From: UMGS75 sp964507405
GTDB taxonomy: Bacteria > Bacillota_I > Bacilli_A > ML615J-28 > CAG-313
NCBI GenBank assembly: GCA_964507405.1
Contig: CAZDPJ010000004.1
Span: 1-64,000 of the forward strand
DNA length: 64,000 bases
Direction: 5' to 3'
Shown: positions 8,224-17,015 of the stretch, piece after piece
Layout of the letters: each line of letters starts with the position of its first letter
Numbering within the stretch: position 1 is the stretch's first letter
The notes under the pieces: model-generated
What the model was told of the DNA's origin: nothing
Database searches by the model: none
Seen by the model: the letters and a program-made list of their open reading frames with translations, nothing else
Translations under genes and position numbers: made by a program

Positions 8224-10140
8224 ATGAATCAAATTAAATTAACTTTTCCTGATGGTTCTGTTCGTGAATACCATCAAGGAATTACACCAGCTGAAGTTGC
8301 TGAAGGAATATCATCAAGTTTAGTTAAAAAATGTGTAATTGCTAAATTAGATGATACACTTGTTGATATGAAATCACCACTTACATCATCTGGTAAAATT
8401 GAATTATTAACATCAAGTGCGGAAGGACTTGAACATGTTCTAAATCATTCATGTGCTCATTTACTTGCAAATGCTATTAAAGAACTATATCCAAATGCCA
8501 TGTTTGGGGTAGGGCCTGCAATTGAAGAAGGTTTTTATTATGATATGGATTTAGGAAGTGTAAAATTAACAGAAGAAGACTTACCTAAAATCGAAAAGAA
8601 AATGCAAGCTTTAGTCGCAAGTGGTGCTGAAATTAAAAGAAAAGTTGTATCTAAAGCTGAAGCTCTTGAAATATTTAAACATGATATTTATAAACAAGAA
8701 TTAATTAATGAATTAGATGATAGCGAAGAAATTAGTATTTATGAACAAGGTAATTTCTGTGACTTATGTCGTGGTCCTCATGTGTCTAGTACTAAATGGC
8801 TTAAAAACTTTAAATTATTAAGTGTTAGTGGAGCTTATTGGAGAGGTGATTCATCTAAAGCTCAACTTCAAAGAGTATATGGTACTTGCTTTATGAATGA
8901 AAATGCATTAAAAGAACATTTACTTGTCTTAGAAGAAAGAAAGAAAAGAGACCATCGTAAATTAGGACGTGAATTAGAGTTATTTATGATAAGTGAATAT
9001 GGACCAGGCTTTCCTTTCTGGCTTCCTAATGGAATGATTTTACGTCGTAACCTCGAAAATTTCTGGTATAAAATACATACTGAAAATGATTATTTATTTG
9101 TTCAAACTCCAATTATGTTAAACCGTGAATTATGGGAAACATCTGGTCACTGGTATAATTATAAAGAAAATATGTATACATCAACAATTGATGAAAAAGA
9201 ATTTGCTATTAAACCAATGAACTGCCCAGGTGGTATGCTTGTTTATAAAAATTCAATTCACTCATATCGTGATTTTCCACTTAGAATTGGAGAACTTGGT
9301 TTAGTACATCGTCATGAAGCAAGTGGTGCGCTAAATGGTTTATTTAGAGTTCGTAACTTTACTCAAGATGATGCCCATATCTTTATTACTGAAGATCAAA
9401 TTGAAGAAGAAATTGGTCGTTTAATTGATTTATATGATTATGTTTATAGTGTATTTGGCTTAAAATATCATATTGAATTATCTACAAGACCACTAGATAA
9501 ATATATTGGTAAACTTGAAACTTGGGATAAAGCAGAAAAAGCTCTTGCAAGTGCAATGGAAAAGAAAGGTATTAAGTATATCTTAAATCCAGGTGATGGA
9601 GCATTCTATGGTCCTAAACTAGACTTTAAACTAAAAGATTCAATGAATCGAATTTGGCAATGTGGTACTATTCAACTTGATATGAATTTACCTGAACGAT
9701 TTGATTTAACTTATGTTGCTGAAAATGGTGAAAAACTTCGTCCAATAATGTTGCACCGTGCTTTATTTGGTTCAATTGAAAGATTTATTGGTATCTTAAT
9801 TGAACATTATGCTGGAGCATTCCCTCTATGGCTTTCACCTAAACAAGTTGTAATTATTCCTGTAAATAATTCGGCTCATTTAGAATATGCATTAGAAGTG
9901 GAAAAAGTATTAAAAGCAAAAGGTATTCGTGTATCTGTTGATAGTAGAGATGAGAAACTAAATTATAAGATTCGTGAAAGTCAAACAAAGAAAGTTCCAT
10001 ATACTTTAGTTCTTGGTGATAATGAGTTATCATCTAAAACTATTACTTATCGTCATTTTGGAACAACTGAATCTGTTAATATGCCACTTCAAGAATTCGT
10101 TCTTAAATTAGTCGAAGAAATCGAAACTCTTGGAAAATAA
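8224..10140 (+). CDS. thrS: threonyl-tRNA synthetase
   Basis: Class II aminoacyl-tRNA synthetase, 638 residues as in Bacillus. Order: TGS domain (1-61), editing domain with HxxxH (H75, H79) and CDLCRGPHV (C179, C182, H186), catalytic core with RHEASGALNGLFRVR (motif 2) and the zinc cysteine of MNCPGG, motif 3 in MLHRALFGSIERF, then the anticodon-binding domain (about 540-638). The ATG follows GGAGG. Expression is set by the T-box leader immediately upstream. LysM and threonine synthetase are only neighbours; a terminator closes the unit after the LysM gene. Confidence 0.97.
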   Translation: MNQIKLTFPDGSVREYHQGITPAEVAEGISSSLVKKCVIAKLDDTLVDMKSPLTSSGKIELLTSSAEGLEHVLNHSCAHLLANAIKELYPNAMFGVGPAIEEGFYYDMDLGSVKLTEEDLPKIEKKMQALVASGAEIKRKVVSKAEALEIFKHDIYKQELINELDDSEEISIYEQGNFCDLCRGPHVSSTKWLKNFKLLSVSGAYWRGDSSKAQLQRVYGTCFMNENALKEHLLVLEERKKRDHRKLGRELELFMISEYGPGFPFWLPNGMILRRNLENFWYKIHTENDYLFVQTPIMLNRELWETSGHWYNYKENMYTSTIDEKEFAIKPMNCPGGMLVYKNSIHSYRDFPLRIGELGLVHRHEASGALNGLFRVRNFTQDDAHIFITEDQIEEEIGRLIDLYDYVYSVFGLKYHIELSTRPLDKYIGKLETWDKAEKALASAMEKKGIKYILNPGDGAFYGPKLDFKLKDSMNRIWQCGTIQLDMNLPERFDLTYVAENGEKLRPIMLHRALFGSIERFIGILIEHYAGAFPLWLSPKQVVIIPVNNSAHLEYALEVEKVLKAKGIRVSVDSRDEKLNYKIRESQTKKVPYTLVLGDNELSSKTITYRHFGTTESVNMPLQEFVLKLVEEIETLGK

Positions 10141-10189
10141 TTCACCAAATTAATTCCTTCATCATATATTAAGCATGAGGAGGGAATTT

Positions 10190-10663
10190 ATGAATTATCA
10201 AGATTATAGTTTAAGAGTTGAATATGTAGAATATACTGTAAAAAAAGGTGATTCATTATATACGATTGCGAAAGACAATAATACAACAGTAAATGAACTT
10301 ACCGATATTAATATGTTAACATCAACTGTTATTTATCCAGGTCAAGTATTATTAATACCAAAAGTAAATAATGAATTTACTGAATATTATTTTGAAGATT
10401 ATGTTACCGAAAATAATGATACCATTGAAAAAATTGCGAAAAAGTATGATGTAGATCCAGCTACACTTGGTTTATATAATGATTTTGGAATATTAAATTT
10501 AACTAGTAATCAAGTAATCAAAATACCACGTCGTAATGTGTATTTTGTTGAGTCTGGTGATACTCTAGATTCAATTCTTGTAAAAACTAATCGTTCTGCT
10601 GAAGAACTATTAAGAAAAAATAGTTCCTCTTGGCTTAAAGAAGGAAATAAAATCGAATTATAA
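10190..10663 (+). CDS. triple LysM-domain protein
   Basis: A protein of about 157 residues made almost wholly of LysM domains: the first reads YTVKKGDSLYTIAK...LIPK, the second YVTENNDTIEKIAKKY...KIPR, the third FVESGDTLDSILVK...KIEL. LysM binds N-acetylglucosamine polymers such as peptidoglycan. There is no signal peptide or anchor, so export is unproven; related cytoplasmic LysM proteins exist in sporulating Firmicutes. An upstream in-frame ATG at 10175 exists, but the Shine-Dalgarno GAGGAGGG lies between the two ATGs, so the second (10190) is the real start. Confidence 0.85.
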   Translation: MNYQDYSLRVEYVEYTVKKGDSLYTIAKDNNTTVNELTDINMLTSTVIYPGQVLLIPKVNNEFTEYYFEDYVTENNDTIEKIAKKYDVDPATLGLYNDFGILNLTSNQVIKIPRRNVYFVESGDTLDSILVKTNRSAEELLRKNSSSWLKEGNKIEL

Positions 10664-10667
10664 ATAA

Positions 10668-10697
10668 TCAAAAACACCAGTAATTGGTGTTTTTTTG
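10668..10697 (+). terminator. rho-independent terminator after thrS-lysM unit
   Basis: AAACACC pairs with GGTGTTT across a short loop, ending in a run of seven T. Confidence 0.88.
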
Positions 10698-10792
10698 ATA
10701 ACTACTTTTTATATAATAAACTACTAACTCATCTTTAATCATTTTAGTTAATTATCATTTTTACTTATTTTCTTTAAAAAAAAATAAAAAAG

Positions 10793-10801
10793 TGATATAA
10801 T
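10793..10801 (+). promoter_or_regulatory. extended -10 promoter for trmFO
   Basis: TGATATAAT, an extended -10 element, lies 21 bases ahead of the trmFO ATG. The ribosome site AGGTGGTGAT follows directly, giving a very short leader. No good -35 is seen in the A-rich tract upstream. Confidence 0.6.
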
Positions 10802-10821
10802 AAATAATAGGTGGTGATATA

Positions 10822-12114
10822 ATGAAAAAAGTCACAGTTATAGGTGCAGGGTTTGCTGGAAGCGAAGCAGCTTATCAACTTGCCAAAAGAGGATATGAAG
10901 TTACATTATATGAAATGCGTCCTAATAAAATGACTCCAGCTCATAAGACTGGTGGATTTGCAGAAATGATATGTAGTAACTCATTAAGAGCTAGTAGTAT
11001 TGAAAATGCAGTAGGATTATTGAAAGAAGAAATGAGAATGTTTGATTCCTTAATTATAAAAGCTGCGGATAATACAAAAGTTGAAGCTGGTGGAGCACTA
11101 GCTGTTGACCGGGAGAAATTTTCAAATTATATTACTAGTGTAATTAAAAGTATGAATAATATTAAAATTATCAATGAAGAAATTACAAAGATTCCAGAAG
11201 GCCCTGTAATTATAGCATCTGGGCCTTTAACAAGTGATGCACTTCACCAAGAAATAGCTAAATTACTTGGTTATGATTATATGTATTTCTTTGATGCTAT
11301 CGCACCAATTGTTACTAGGGAATCAATAAATATGGATAAAGCCTTTATTGCTTCACGCTATAATAAAGGCGAAGCATCTTATATTAATTGTCCAATGAAT
11401 AAAGAAGAATTTGATGCTTTTTATGATTTTTTAGTTAATGCAGATTGTGTTGTTCCTCATGAATTTGATTTGAAAGTATTTGAAGGATGCATGCCAGTTG
11501 AAGATATGGCTAAAAGAGGCAGACAAACACTATTGTTTGGTCCGATGAAACCTGTTGGACTTGACGATCCTAAGACTGGACGCTGGCCATATGCGGTTGT
11601 GCAATTAAGAGAAGATAATAAAGAAAAGACATTATATAATATTGTTGGTTTTCAGACTCATCTAAAATATGGTGAACAAAAGAAATTATTAAGTTTTATA
11701 CCTGGACTTGAAAATGCAAATATTGTAAGATATGGTGTAATGCATCGTAATACATATATCAATTCACCAAAATTATTAAATAAAGGATATCAATTAATTA
11801 GTAATAATAATATCTTTTTTGCTGGACAAATGACAGGTGTTGAAGGTTATGTTGAATCAGCATCAAGTGGATTAATTGCTGGAATTAATATGGCAAGATA
11901 TTTAGAAAATAAAGAATTACTACCACTTGATTCAACTACTGCTCTTGGGGCCCTTGCATGTTATATTAGTAGTCCTCATCAAGAGTTTAATCCGATGAAT
12001 GTTAATTTTGGTATCTTTTCTCCACTAGATGATACAGTTAAGAAAAAAGATAGAAAAATGGCTTATGTAAACCGTGCTATTTCAAAAATCAAGGAGTATC
12101 TTGAAGATGAATAA
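10822..12114 (+). CDS. trmFO: methylenetetrahydrofolate-tRNA-(uracil-5-)-methyltransferase TrmFO
   Basis: Flavoenzyme that methylates U54 of tRNA in the T-loop using methylenetetrahydrofolate as carbon donor. The 430 residues begin with the FAD-binding VIGAGFAGSEAAYQLAKRG and the TrmFO hallmark EMICSNSLRA, with its conserved cysteine; the second conserved Cys is in FEGCMPVEDMAKRG. The C-terminal FAD motif is FFAGQMTGVEGYVES. It overlaps the xerC-type gene by eight bases (ATGAATAA), the same gid-codV neighbour order as in Bacillus and other Firmicutes. Confidence 0.96.
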   Translation: MKKVTVIGAGFAGSEAAYQLAKRGYEVTLYEMRPNKMTPAHKTGGFAEMICSNSLRASSIENAVGLLKEEMRMFDSLIIKAADNTKVEAGGALAVDREKFSNYITSVIKSMNNIKIINEEITKIPEGPVIIASGPLTSDALHQEIAKLLGYDYMYFFDAIAPIVTRESINMDKAFIASRYNKGEASYINCPMNKEEFDAFYDFLVNADCVVPHEFDLKVFEGCMPVEDMAKRGRQTLLFGPMKPVGLDDPKTGRWPYAVVQLREDNKEKTLYNIVGFQTHLKYGEQKKLLSFIPGLENANIVRYGVMHRNTYINSPKLLNKGYQLISNNNIFFAGQMTGVEGYVESASSGLIAGINMARYLENKELLPLDSTTALGALACYISSPHQEFNPMNVNFGIFSPLDDTVKKKDRKMAYVNRAISKIKEYLEDE

Positions 12115-13117
12115 AAGACCGATGATAAGAAAAAACGTTAGACCTACTGTTAAAGTAAAACGTCAAGAAACTAAAACAAAAGAAGATAATGTTGACTTAT
12201 CAAGTGAAGCAATTGAAAAATATTATAATTACTTAAGCGTTGAAAAGAATTATTCAAATTATACTGTTATTAGTTATATTAAAGATATTAAAGAATTTTA
12301 TGAATATTTAAAAAATGATAATTTTGGTAATTTACTTACAATTACTAAGACTAATGTTCCTAGATATTATTTATCTTATTTATCAACAACAGAAAATCTT
12401 AAAAAGAAAAGTATAGCTAGAAAATTATCAAGTCTAAGAACTTTTTACAGATATTTAGAACGTGAAGGTATTGTTGATGAAAATCCATTTGAAATGATTG
12501 AAACTCCTAAAGCAGATAAAACACTTCCTAAAGTACTTTATCCAAATGAAATAAATGCCATATTTGAATCAATTGATACATCTACTGCGATTGGTAAACG
12601 GGATATGCTTATTATGGAATTATTATATGGGTCTGGTCTTCGAGTTAGTGAATTATGTAGTTTATCGCCGTCGGATATTGATTATAGTAATGAAATGATT
12701 AAGGTTTTTGGTAAAGGACATAAAGAAAGATATGTTCCAATGAATCAACATATTGTCAAAGCATTAAAAGAATATTTAGAAATTGGAAGACCAGAATTAG
12801 TGCTAAAAAGGGAATTAAATGATCATAATTTTATTTTAGTCAATCATTGTGGAGCCCCCCTTACAACGCGAGGTGTGAGAGTTATTTTAGATAATATTAT
12901 TGACAGAGCATCTGTTCATACTCATATTCATCCCCATATGTTAAGACATAGTTTTGCGACTCATTTACTTGATGGCGGAGCTGACTTAAGGAGTGTTCAA
13001 GAAATGCTAGGTCATGCAAATTTATCTACTACCCAAATATATACGCATGTTTCTAGAGAACAATTAAAAAAGACATATATGGAAAATCACCCTAGACAAA
13101 CGGGAAATAATCACTAA
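12107..13117 (+). CDS. xerC: tyrosine recombinase XerC/XerD type
   Basis: Site-specific recombinase expected to resolve chromosome dimers at dif. All catalytic residues are present: R179 (SGLRVSE), K in GKGHKERYVP, HMLRHS (HxxR), LGHAN, and nucleophile Y312 in IYTHV. The start is ATG 12107, overlapping the trmFO stop, with AAGGAG at 12091-12096; an upstream GTG (12074) lies inside trmFO and is unlikely. At 336 residues it is about 35 longer than usual because of a basic N-terminal tail (NKRPMIRKNVRPTVKVKR) before the SAM-like core-binding domain. Position after trmFO argues for the chromosomal XerC (CodV) role rather than a phage integrase. Confidence 0.9.
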   Translation: MNKRPMIRKNVRPTVKVKRQETKTKEDNVDLSSEAIEKYYNYLSVEKNYSNYTVISYIKDIKEFYEYLKNDNFGNLLTITKTNVPRYYLSYLSTTENLKKKSIARKLSSLRTFYRYLEREGIVDENPFEMIETPKADKTLPKVLYPNEINAIFESIDTSTAIGKRDMLIMELLYGSGLRVSELCSLSPSDIDYSNEMIKVFGKGHKERYVPMNQHIVKALKEYLEIGRPELVLKRELNDHNFILVNHCGAPLTTRGVRVILDNIIDRASVHTHIHPHMLRHSFATHLLDGGADLRSVQEMLGHANLSTTQIYTHVSREQLKKTYMENHPRQTGNNH

Positions 13118-13136
13118 ACAAAATTAAGGAGAACTT

Positions 13137-13613
13137 ATGATAAAAATAGAAAAAGTGTTACAAAATGATGCTAAAACAATGTTAAAATTACAAAAAGAAG
13201 CATTTGCAAAATATGCTAAAAAGTATGGAGATTTTGATAGTAATCCTTATCATATGAGTTTACATCGTATGGAATTTAATATTAATTATCGATTCGGCCA
13301 GTATTATAAAGTAATTGAAACAGAAAAAAATGAAATAATTGGTGGAATCTTTGGGTTTGAACTAGATACTAAGGATATTATGAAGATTGCTCAGTTCTAC
13401 TTAAAAGATGAATATCAATCATTAGGATATGGAACAGAAGTATTAAAGTTCTTTATAGAAAATAATCCCCTTGTTAAAACTTGGTATGTTGATACTATTT
13501 TACAAGAAGAATATAATGTTGAGTTTTATAAACATTTAGGTTTTGAAATAATTGATTCAGAAGAAGAACATGAAGGGTTAACCTTCGTTACTTTAATGAA
13601 AAAGGTAAAATAA
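13137..13613 (+). CDS. GNAT-family N-acetyltransferase
   Basis: A 158-residue acetyltransferase fold. The acetyl-CoA binding motif A reads YLKDEYQSLGYGTEVL, with the Q/RxxGxG pattern (QSLGYG), and the protein ends with the typical EFYKHLGFEI segment followed by a final strand. Substrate is unknown. The ATG is preceded by AAGGAGA, 20 bases after xerC, so it is likely co-transcribed with trmFO-xerC; a terminator follows. Confidence 0.88.
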   Translation: MIKIEKVLQNDAKTMLKLQKEAFAKYAKKYGDFDSNPYHMSLHRMEFNINYRFGQYYKVIETEKNEIIGGIFGFELDTKDIMKIAQFYLKDEYQSLGYGTEVLKFFIENNPLVKTWYVDTILQEEYNVEFYKHLGFEIIDSEEEHEGLTFVTLMKKVK

Positions 13614-13628
13614 CTTTAATATTTAAGT

Positions 13629-13663
13629 GGTTAGTGTAGATACTTTTATACACTGGCCTTTTT
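13629..13663 (+). terminator. rho-independent terminator after the GNAT gene
   Basis: GGTTAGTGTA pairs with TACACTGGCC (two G-U pairs) and is followed by TTTTT. Confidence 0.8.
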
Positions 13664-13689
13664 AATATTAAAATTATAAGTAATATCAT

Positions 13690-13718
13690 TTGCTAAAAAA
13701 TGAAAAATATGGTAAAAT
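13690..13718 (+). promoter_or_regulatory. promoter of rpsB-tsf operon
   Basis: TTGCTA (13690-13695), 17 bases, TAAAAT (13713-13718). It drives a leader of about 110 bases ahead of rpsB. Confidence 0.75.
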
Positions 13719-13724
13719 ACTAAA

Positions 13725-13815
13725 TGGCAAAAAATACACACAAAAGATGAGTGCGTCGTCTAGTGCATTAGTGGCGGTGTGCGTGGACTCTTTTGGCGGC
13801 CAAACAAAATAAAAA
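13725..13815 (+). ncRNA. structured 5' leader of rpsB, putative ribosomal-protein autoregulatory RNA
   Basis: The untranslated leader of rpsB stands out as GC-rich in an AT-rich genome. CAAAAG (13741-13746) plus AGT (13750-13752) pairs with ACT/CTTTTG (13787-13795), closing a domain rich in GUGC/GCGU repeats (around 13750-13786), followed by GGCGGCC. Ribosomal protein S2 is known to repress its own operon through the leader in several bacteria; the same role here is inferred. I cannot tie it to a named Rfam family without a search. Confidence 0.6.
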
Positions 13816-13833
13816 GAAAGAAGGAAATTTAAA

Positions 13834-14718
13834 ATGCCAGTAGTTACAATGAAGCAATTACTAGAAGCAGGAGTTCATTTCGGTCATCATACTCGCCGTT
13901 GGAACCCTAAGATGAAAGAGTATATTTTTAATTCAAGAAATGGTGTATACATCATTGACTTACAAAAAACAGCAGATAAGATTGAAGAAGCTTATGCTGC
14001 AATGGTTGAAATTGTTCGTAACAATAATTCTAAAGTTTTATTTGTTGGAACACGTAAACAAATTCAAGATATCATTAAAGAAGAAGCGGTTCGTGCTGGC
14101 CAATACTATGTTGACAAACGTTGGTTAGGTGGAACTATGACTAACTTCAAGACTGTTCGTAAATCAATTGCCAAATTATACAGAATTGAAGAAATGGAAA
14201 AAGATGGTACTTTTGAAAAATTAACTAAAAAAGAAGTTGCAGGCTACAAAAAAGAACAAGCTAAACTTGAAGGTTTCTTTAGTGGAATTAAAGAAATGCA
14301 ACAATTACCTGGTGCTTTATTTGTTGTAGACCCTAAAACTGAACATAATGCTGTTGCTGAAGCACGTAAATTACACATTCCTGTATTTGGATTAGTAGAT
14401 ACTAACTGTGATCCAGATGATGTTGATTATGTAATTCCAGCAAATGATGATGGTGTAAGAGCTGTTCGTTTAATCGTTGGTGTTATGGCTAACGCTGTAC
14501 TTGAAGGTAATGGTGTTGCTGTTGAACCTTACGTTTTACCTGAAGAAGAAAAAACAGAAGAAACTAAAACTCAAGAAGTTAAAACTCCAAAACAAGACAA
14601 ACCTCGTAAACCTCGTCCTGTAAAAAAGAACGTTGAAGAAGTAAAAGAAGTACCTGTAAAGGTAGAAGAAAAAGTTGAAGCTGCAGAAGTTGAAACAGCT
14701 AAAACTACAGAAGAATAA
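13834..14718 (+). CDS. rpsB: 30S ribosomal protein S2
   Basis: Start MKQLLEAGVHFGHHTRRWNP-type block and KRWLGGTMTNFKTV, LFVVDPKTEHNAVAEA and PVFGLVDTNCDPDDVDYVIP are diagnostic for S2 of the small subunit. The core fold ends near residue 230. About 60 further residues form a low-complexity Lys/Glu/Val/Thr tail (from EEEKTEETK to the end), longer than in Bacillus. AAGGAAAT precedes the ATG. It is the first gene of rpsB-tsf-pyrH-frr, the standard bacterial order, behind a structured leader. Confidence 0.97.
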   Translation: MPVVTMKQLLEAGVHFGHHTRRWNPKMKEYIFNSRNGVYIIDLQKTADKIEEAYAAMVEIVRNNNSKVLFVGTRKQIQDIIKEEAVRAGQYYVDKRWLGGTMTNFKTVRKSIAKLYRIEEMEKDGTFEKLTKKEVAGYKKEQAKLEGFFSGIKEMQQLPGALFVVDPKTEHNAVAEARKLHIPVFGLVDTNCDPDDVDYVIPANDDGVRAVRLIVGVMANAVLEGNGVAVEPYVLPEEEKTEETKTQEVKTPKQDKPRKPRPVKKNVEEVKEVPVKVEEKVEAAEVETAKTTEE

Positions 14719-14739
14719 TTTAATAGGAGGAATAATCAA

Positions 14740-15645
14740 ATGATTACTGCATCTTTAGTTAAAGAATTAAGAGAAAAAACTGGTGCTGGTATGATGGATT
14801 GCAAAAAAGCTCTTACTGAATGTAATGGCGATATTAATGCAGCTGCAGACTGGCTACGTGAAAAAGGTATTGCAAAAGCCGCTAAAAAAGCATCAAGAAT
14901 TGCTGCTGAAGGTTTATGTGATGTTGCTATTAATGGTAATAAAGCTTATTTATTTGAATTAAATTCAGAAACTGACTTTGTTGCTAAAAATGAAAAATTC
15001 TTAACATTATTACACCAAATTGGTGCTGCATGTGTTGCTAGTGATGCTGCATGTGAAAAATGTGCATTAGCTGCTACATATGAAGGAACAACAGTTGAAG
15101 ATTTAATTGTTTCAGCAACTGCTATAATTGGTGAAAAAATTAGTCTACGTCGTGTTGTTAGAATTGAAAAAGCTGATGATGAAGTATTTGGTGTATATAA
15201 ACACAATGGTGGTAAAATCGTTGTTGTATCTGTAATTAAAGGTACTGATGAACTTACAGCAAAAGATGTTTGTATGCATGTTGCAATGTACAATCCTCGT
15301 TATCTTGATGAATCTGCAATTAGTGCTGAAGATTTAGCACATGAAGCAGAAGTAATTAAAGCTGAAATTGCAAATGATCCTGCTAATAAAACTAAACCAG
15401 AAGCTATTATTGAAAAAATGACTGTAGGTCGTTTAGCTAAATTTAAAAAAGAAATTTGCTTAGTTGACCAAGCATTCGTTAAAGATCCAAGCGTTTCTGT
15501 TGCTGCATACTTAAAGAGCAAAAACAGTAGTGCTGTAGCTTATGTTCGTTATGAAGTAGGCGAAGGTATGGAAAAACGTAATGATGATTTCGCTGCAGAA
15601 GTTGCTGCACAAGCTGCTGCTGCCGCTCAAAAAGCAAATAACTAA
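14740..15645 (+). CDS. tsf: translation elongation factor Ts
   Basis: Nucleotide exchange factor for EF-Tu. The UBA-like N-terminus has LVKELREKTGAGMMDCKKAL and DWLREKGIAKAAKKA, and the central TDFVAKN (in ELNSETDFVAKNEKF) is the EF-Tu contact signature. The 301 residues end in an alanine-rich tail (AAEVAAQAAAAAQK). Ribosome site AGGAGG, 21 bases after rpsB, same operon. Confidence 0.97.
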   Translation: MITASLVKELREKTGAGMMDCKKALTECNGDINAAADWLREKGIAKAAKKASRIAAEGLCDVAINGNKAYLFELNSETDFVAKNEKFLTLLHQIGAACVASDAACEKCALAATYEGTTVEDLIVSATAIIGEKISLRRVVRIEKADDEVFGVYKHNGGKIVVVSVIKGTDELTAKDVCMHVAMYNPRYLDESAISAEDLAHEAEVIKAEIANDPANKTKPEAIIEKMTVGRLAKFKKEICLVDQAFVKDPSVSVAAYLKSKNSSAVAYVRYEVGEGMEKRNDDFAAEVAAQAAAAAQKANN

Positions 15646-15664
15646 TTAAAAAAGGAGAATCATA

Positions 15665-16369
15665 ATGCAAAGAGTCATTCTTAAACTAAGTGGTGAAGCC
15701 TTATCTGGTGGAAATGGAACAGGAATAAATGCGATAAAAGTTAAAGAAATTGCTGAAGAAATTAAAAACTTAGTTGATTTAGGAATTGATTTAGGAATCG
15801 TTGTTGGTGCTGGTAATATTTGGCGTGGTCGTGATGCTGAAGAAAATGGAATGGAAAGAGCAAGTGCTGATTATATGGGTATGCTTGGAACAATCCTTAA
15901 TTCATTAGCGTTACAAAATGCCCTTGAAGCAATCGGTGTTGAAACAAGAGTGATGTCTTCGCTTTCTGCTCCTAGTGTTGCAGAACCATATATTAGACGT
16001 AAGGCGTTAAGCCATTTAGATAAGCATATGGTTGTAATATTTGGTGGTGGAACTGGAAGCCCATTCTTCTCAACTGATACAGCTGCTGCATTAAGAGCTG
16101 CTGAGGTTGGTGCTGATATGATATTAATGGCTAAAAACGGTGTTGATGGTGTTTATGATTCAGATCCTAGAACAAATAAAGATGCTAAAAGATTTGCTAC
16201 TTTGACTTATGAAGATTTAATAAATCAACATTTACAAGTAATGGATCTTACTGCCGCAACACTTTGTAGTGAAAATAATATTAAAATTATTGTTTTTGAT
16301 ATGAGTGTTAAAGGTAACATTACGAAAGTAGTTAAGGAACCAACTATTGGAACATTAATTACTAAATAA
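15665..16369 (+). CDS. pyrH: uridylate kinase
   Basis: UMP kinase of the amino-acid-kinase fold, making UDP for RNA and sugar nucleotides. Diagnostic features: KLSGEALSGG at the N-terminus, VVGAGNIWRGR, the GGGTGSPFFSTDTAAALRAAE block and MAKNGVDGVYDSDPR. Its 234 residues are the normal length. AAAGGAGA precedes the ATG; fixed position between tsf and frr. Confidence 0.97.
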   Translation: MQRVILKLSGEALSGGNGTGINAIKVKEIAEEIKNLVDLGIDLGIVVGAGNIWRGRDAEENGMERASADYMGMLGTILNSLALQNALEAIGVETRVMSSLSAPSVAEPYIRRKALSHLDKHMVVIFGGGTGSPFFSTDTAAALRAAEVGADMILMAKNGVDGVYDSDPRTNKDAKRFATLTYEDLINQHLQVMDLTAATLCSENNIKIIVFDMSVKGNITKVVKEPTIGTLITK

Positions 16370-16387
16370 TAATAGGAGGAAAAGAAA

Positions 16388-16942
16388 ATGACAAACGAAA
16401 TAATTCAACAATGTGGACAAAAAATGGAAAAGTCAATCGAATCTCTTAAAAAAGATTTTGCAGGAATTAGAACTGGTAAAGCTAATCCAAATGTATTAAA
16501 TGGCATTACTGTTGAGTATTATGGTTCACAAATGCCTATTAACCAAATTGCTAATGTTTCAGCTCCCGATCCTCAATCAATAGTAATTAAGCCTTATGAC
16601 AAATCAGTTTTAAGAGGAATTGAAAAAGCTATTCAAACAGCTAATTTAGGATTTAATCCATTAAATGATGGTGATTTAATTAGAATTCCAATTGCACCAT
16701 TAACAGAACAAACAAGAAAAGAACTTGCTAAAGATTCAAAAAAATATGCAGAAAATGCAAAAGTTGCTATTCGTAACATTCGTCGTGAACAAATGGAAGC
16801 CCTAAAAAAACTTGAAAAAGAAGGTGTTTCTGAAGATGAAGTTAAACGTGCTAGTGAAAAAGTACAAAAAGTAACTGATGAATATATTGCCAAAGTTGAT
16901 GCTTTAGCTAAGACTAAAGAAAACGACATTATGTCTATATAA
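16388..16942 (+). CDS. frr: ribosome recycling factor
   Basis: Splits post-termination ribosomes together with EF-G. The 184-residue protein shows FAGIRTGKANPNVLNGI, YYGSQMPINQIANVS and NDGDLIRIPIAPLTEQTRKEL, then a long C-terminal helix with VAIRNIRREQME. AGGAGG ribosome site. Last gene of the rpsB operon; a terminator follows at once. Confidence 0.97.
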   Translation: MTNEIIQQCGQKMEKSIESLKKDFAGIRTGKANPNVLNGITVEYYGSQMPINQIANVSAPDPQSIVIKPYDKSVLRGIEKAIQTANLGFNPLNDGDLIRIPIAPLTEQTRKELAKDSKKYAENAKVAIRNIRREQMEALKKLEKEGVSEDEVKRASEKVQKVTDEYIAKVDALAKTKENDIMSI

Positions 16943-16947
16943 AAAGT

Positions 16948-16986
16948 AAGACCATTGTGGATGTAATATCTTCAGTGGTCTTTTTT
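16948..16986 (+). terminator. terminator of rpsB-tsf-pyrH-frr
   Basis: AGACCATTG pairs with CAGTGGTCT, then TTTTTT. Confidence 0.85.
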
Positions 16987-17015
16987 AAATAATATAAATT
17001 ATAAGTGGTGATTTA

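Noticed and set aside
12107..13117. Phage or integron integrase
   Set aside because: Tyrosine recombinase follows trmFO with an eight-base overlap, the chromosomal xerC/codV context; no phage genes or att sites near.
13736..13800. tRNA-like look of the GC-rich rpsB leader
   Set aside because: No cloverleaf with acceptor stem, no TTCGA-type T-loop; better read as a ribosomal-protein leader.
14536..15670. Several minus-strand frames opposite rpsB tail and tsf
   Set aside because: Antisense shadows of confidently identified translation genes; low-complexity Phe/Ser-rich readings of Lys/Glu/Ala codons.
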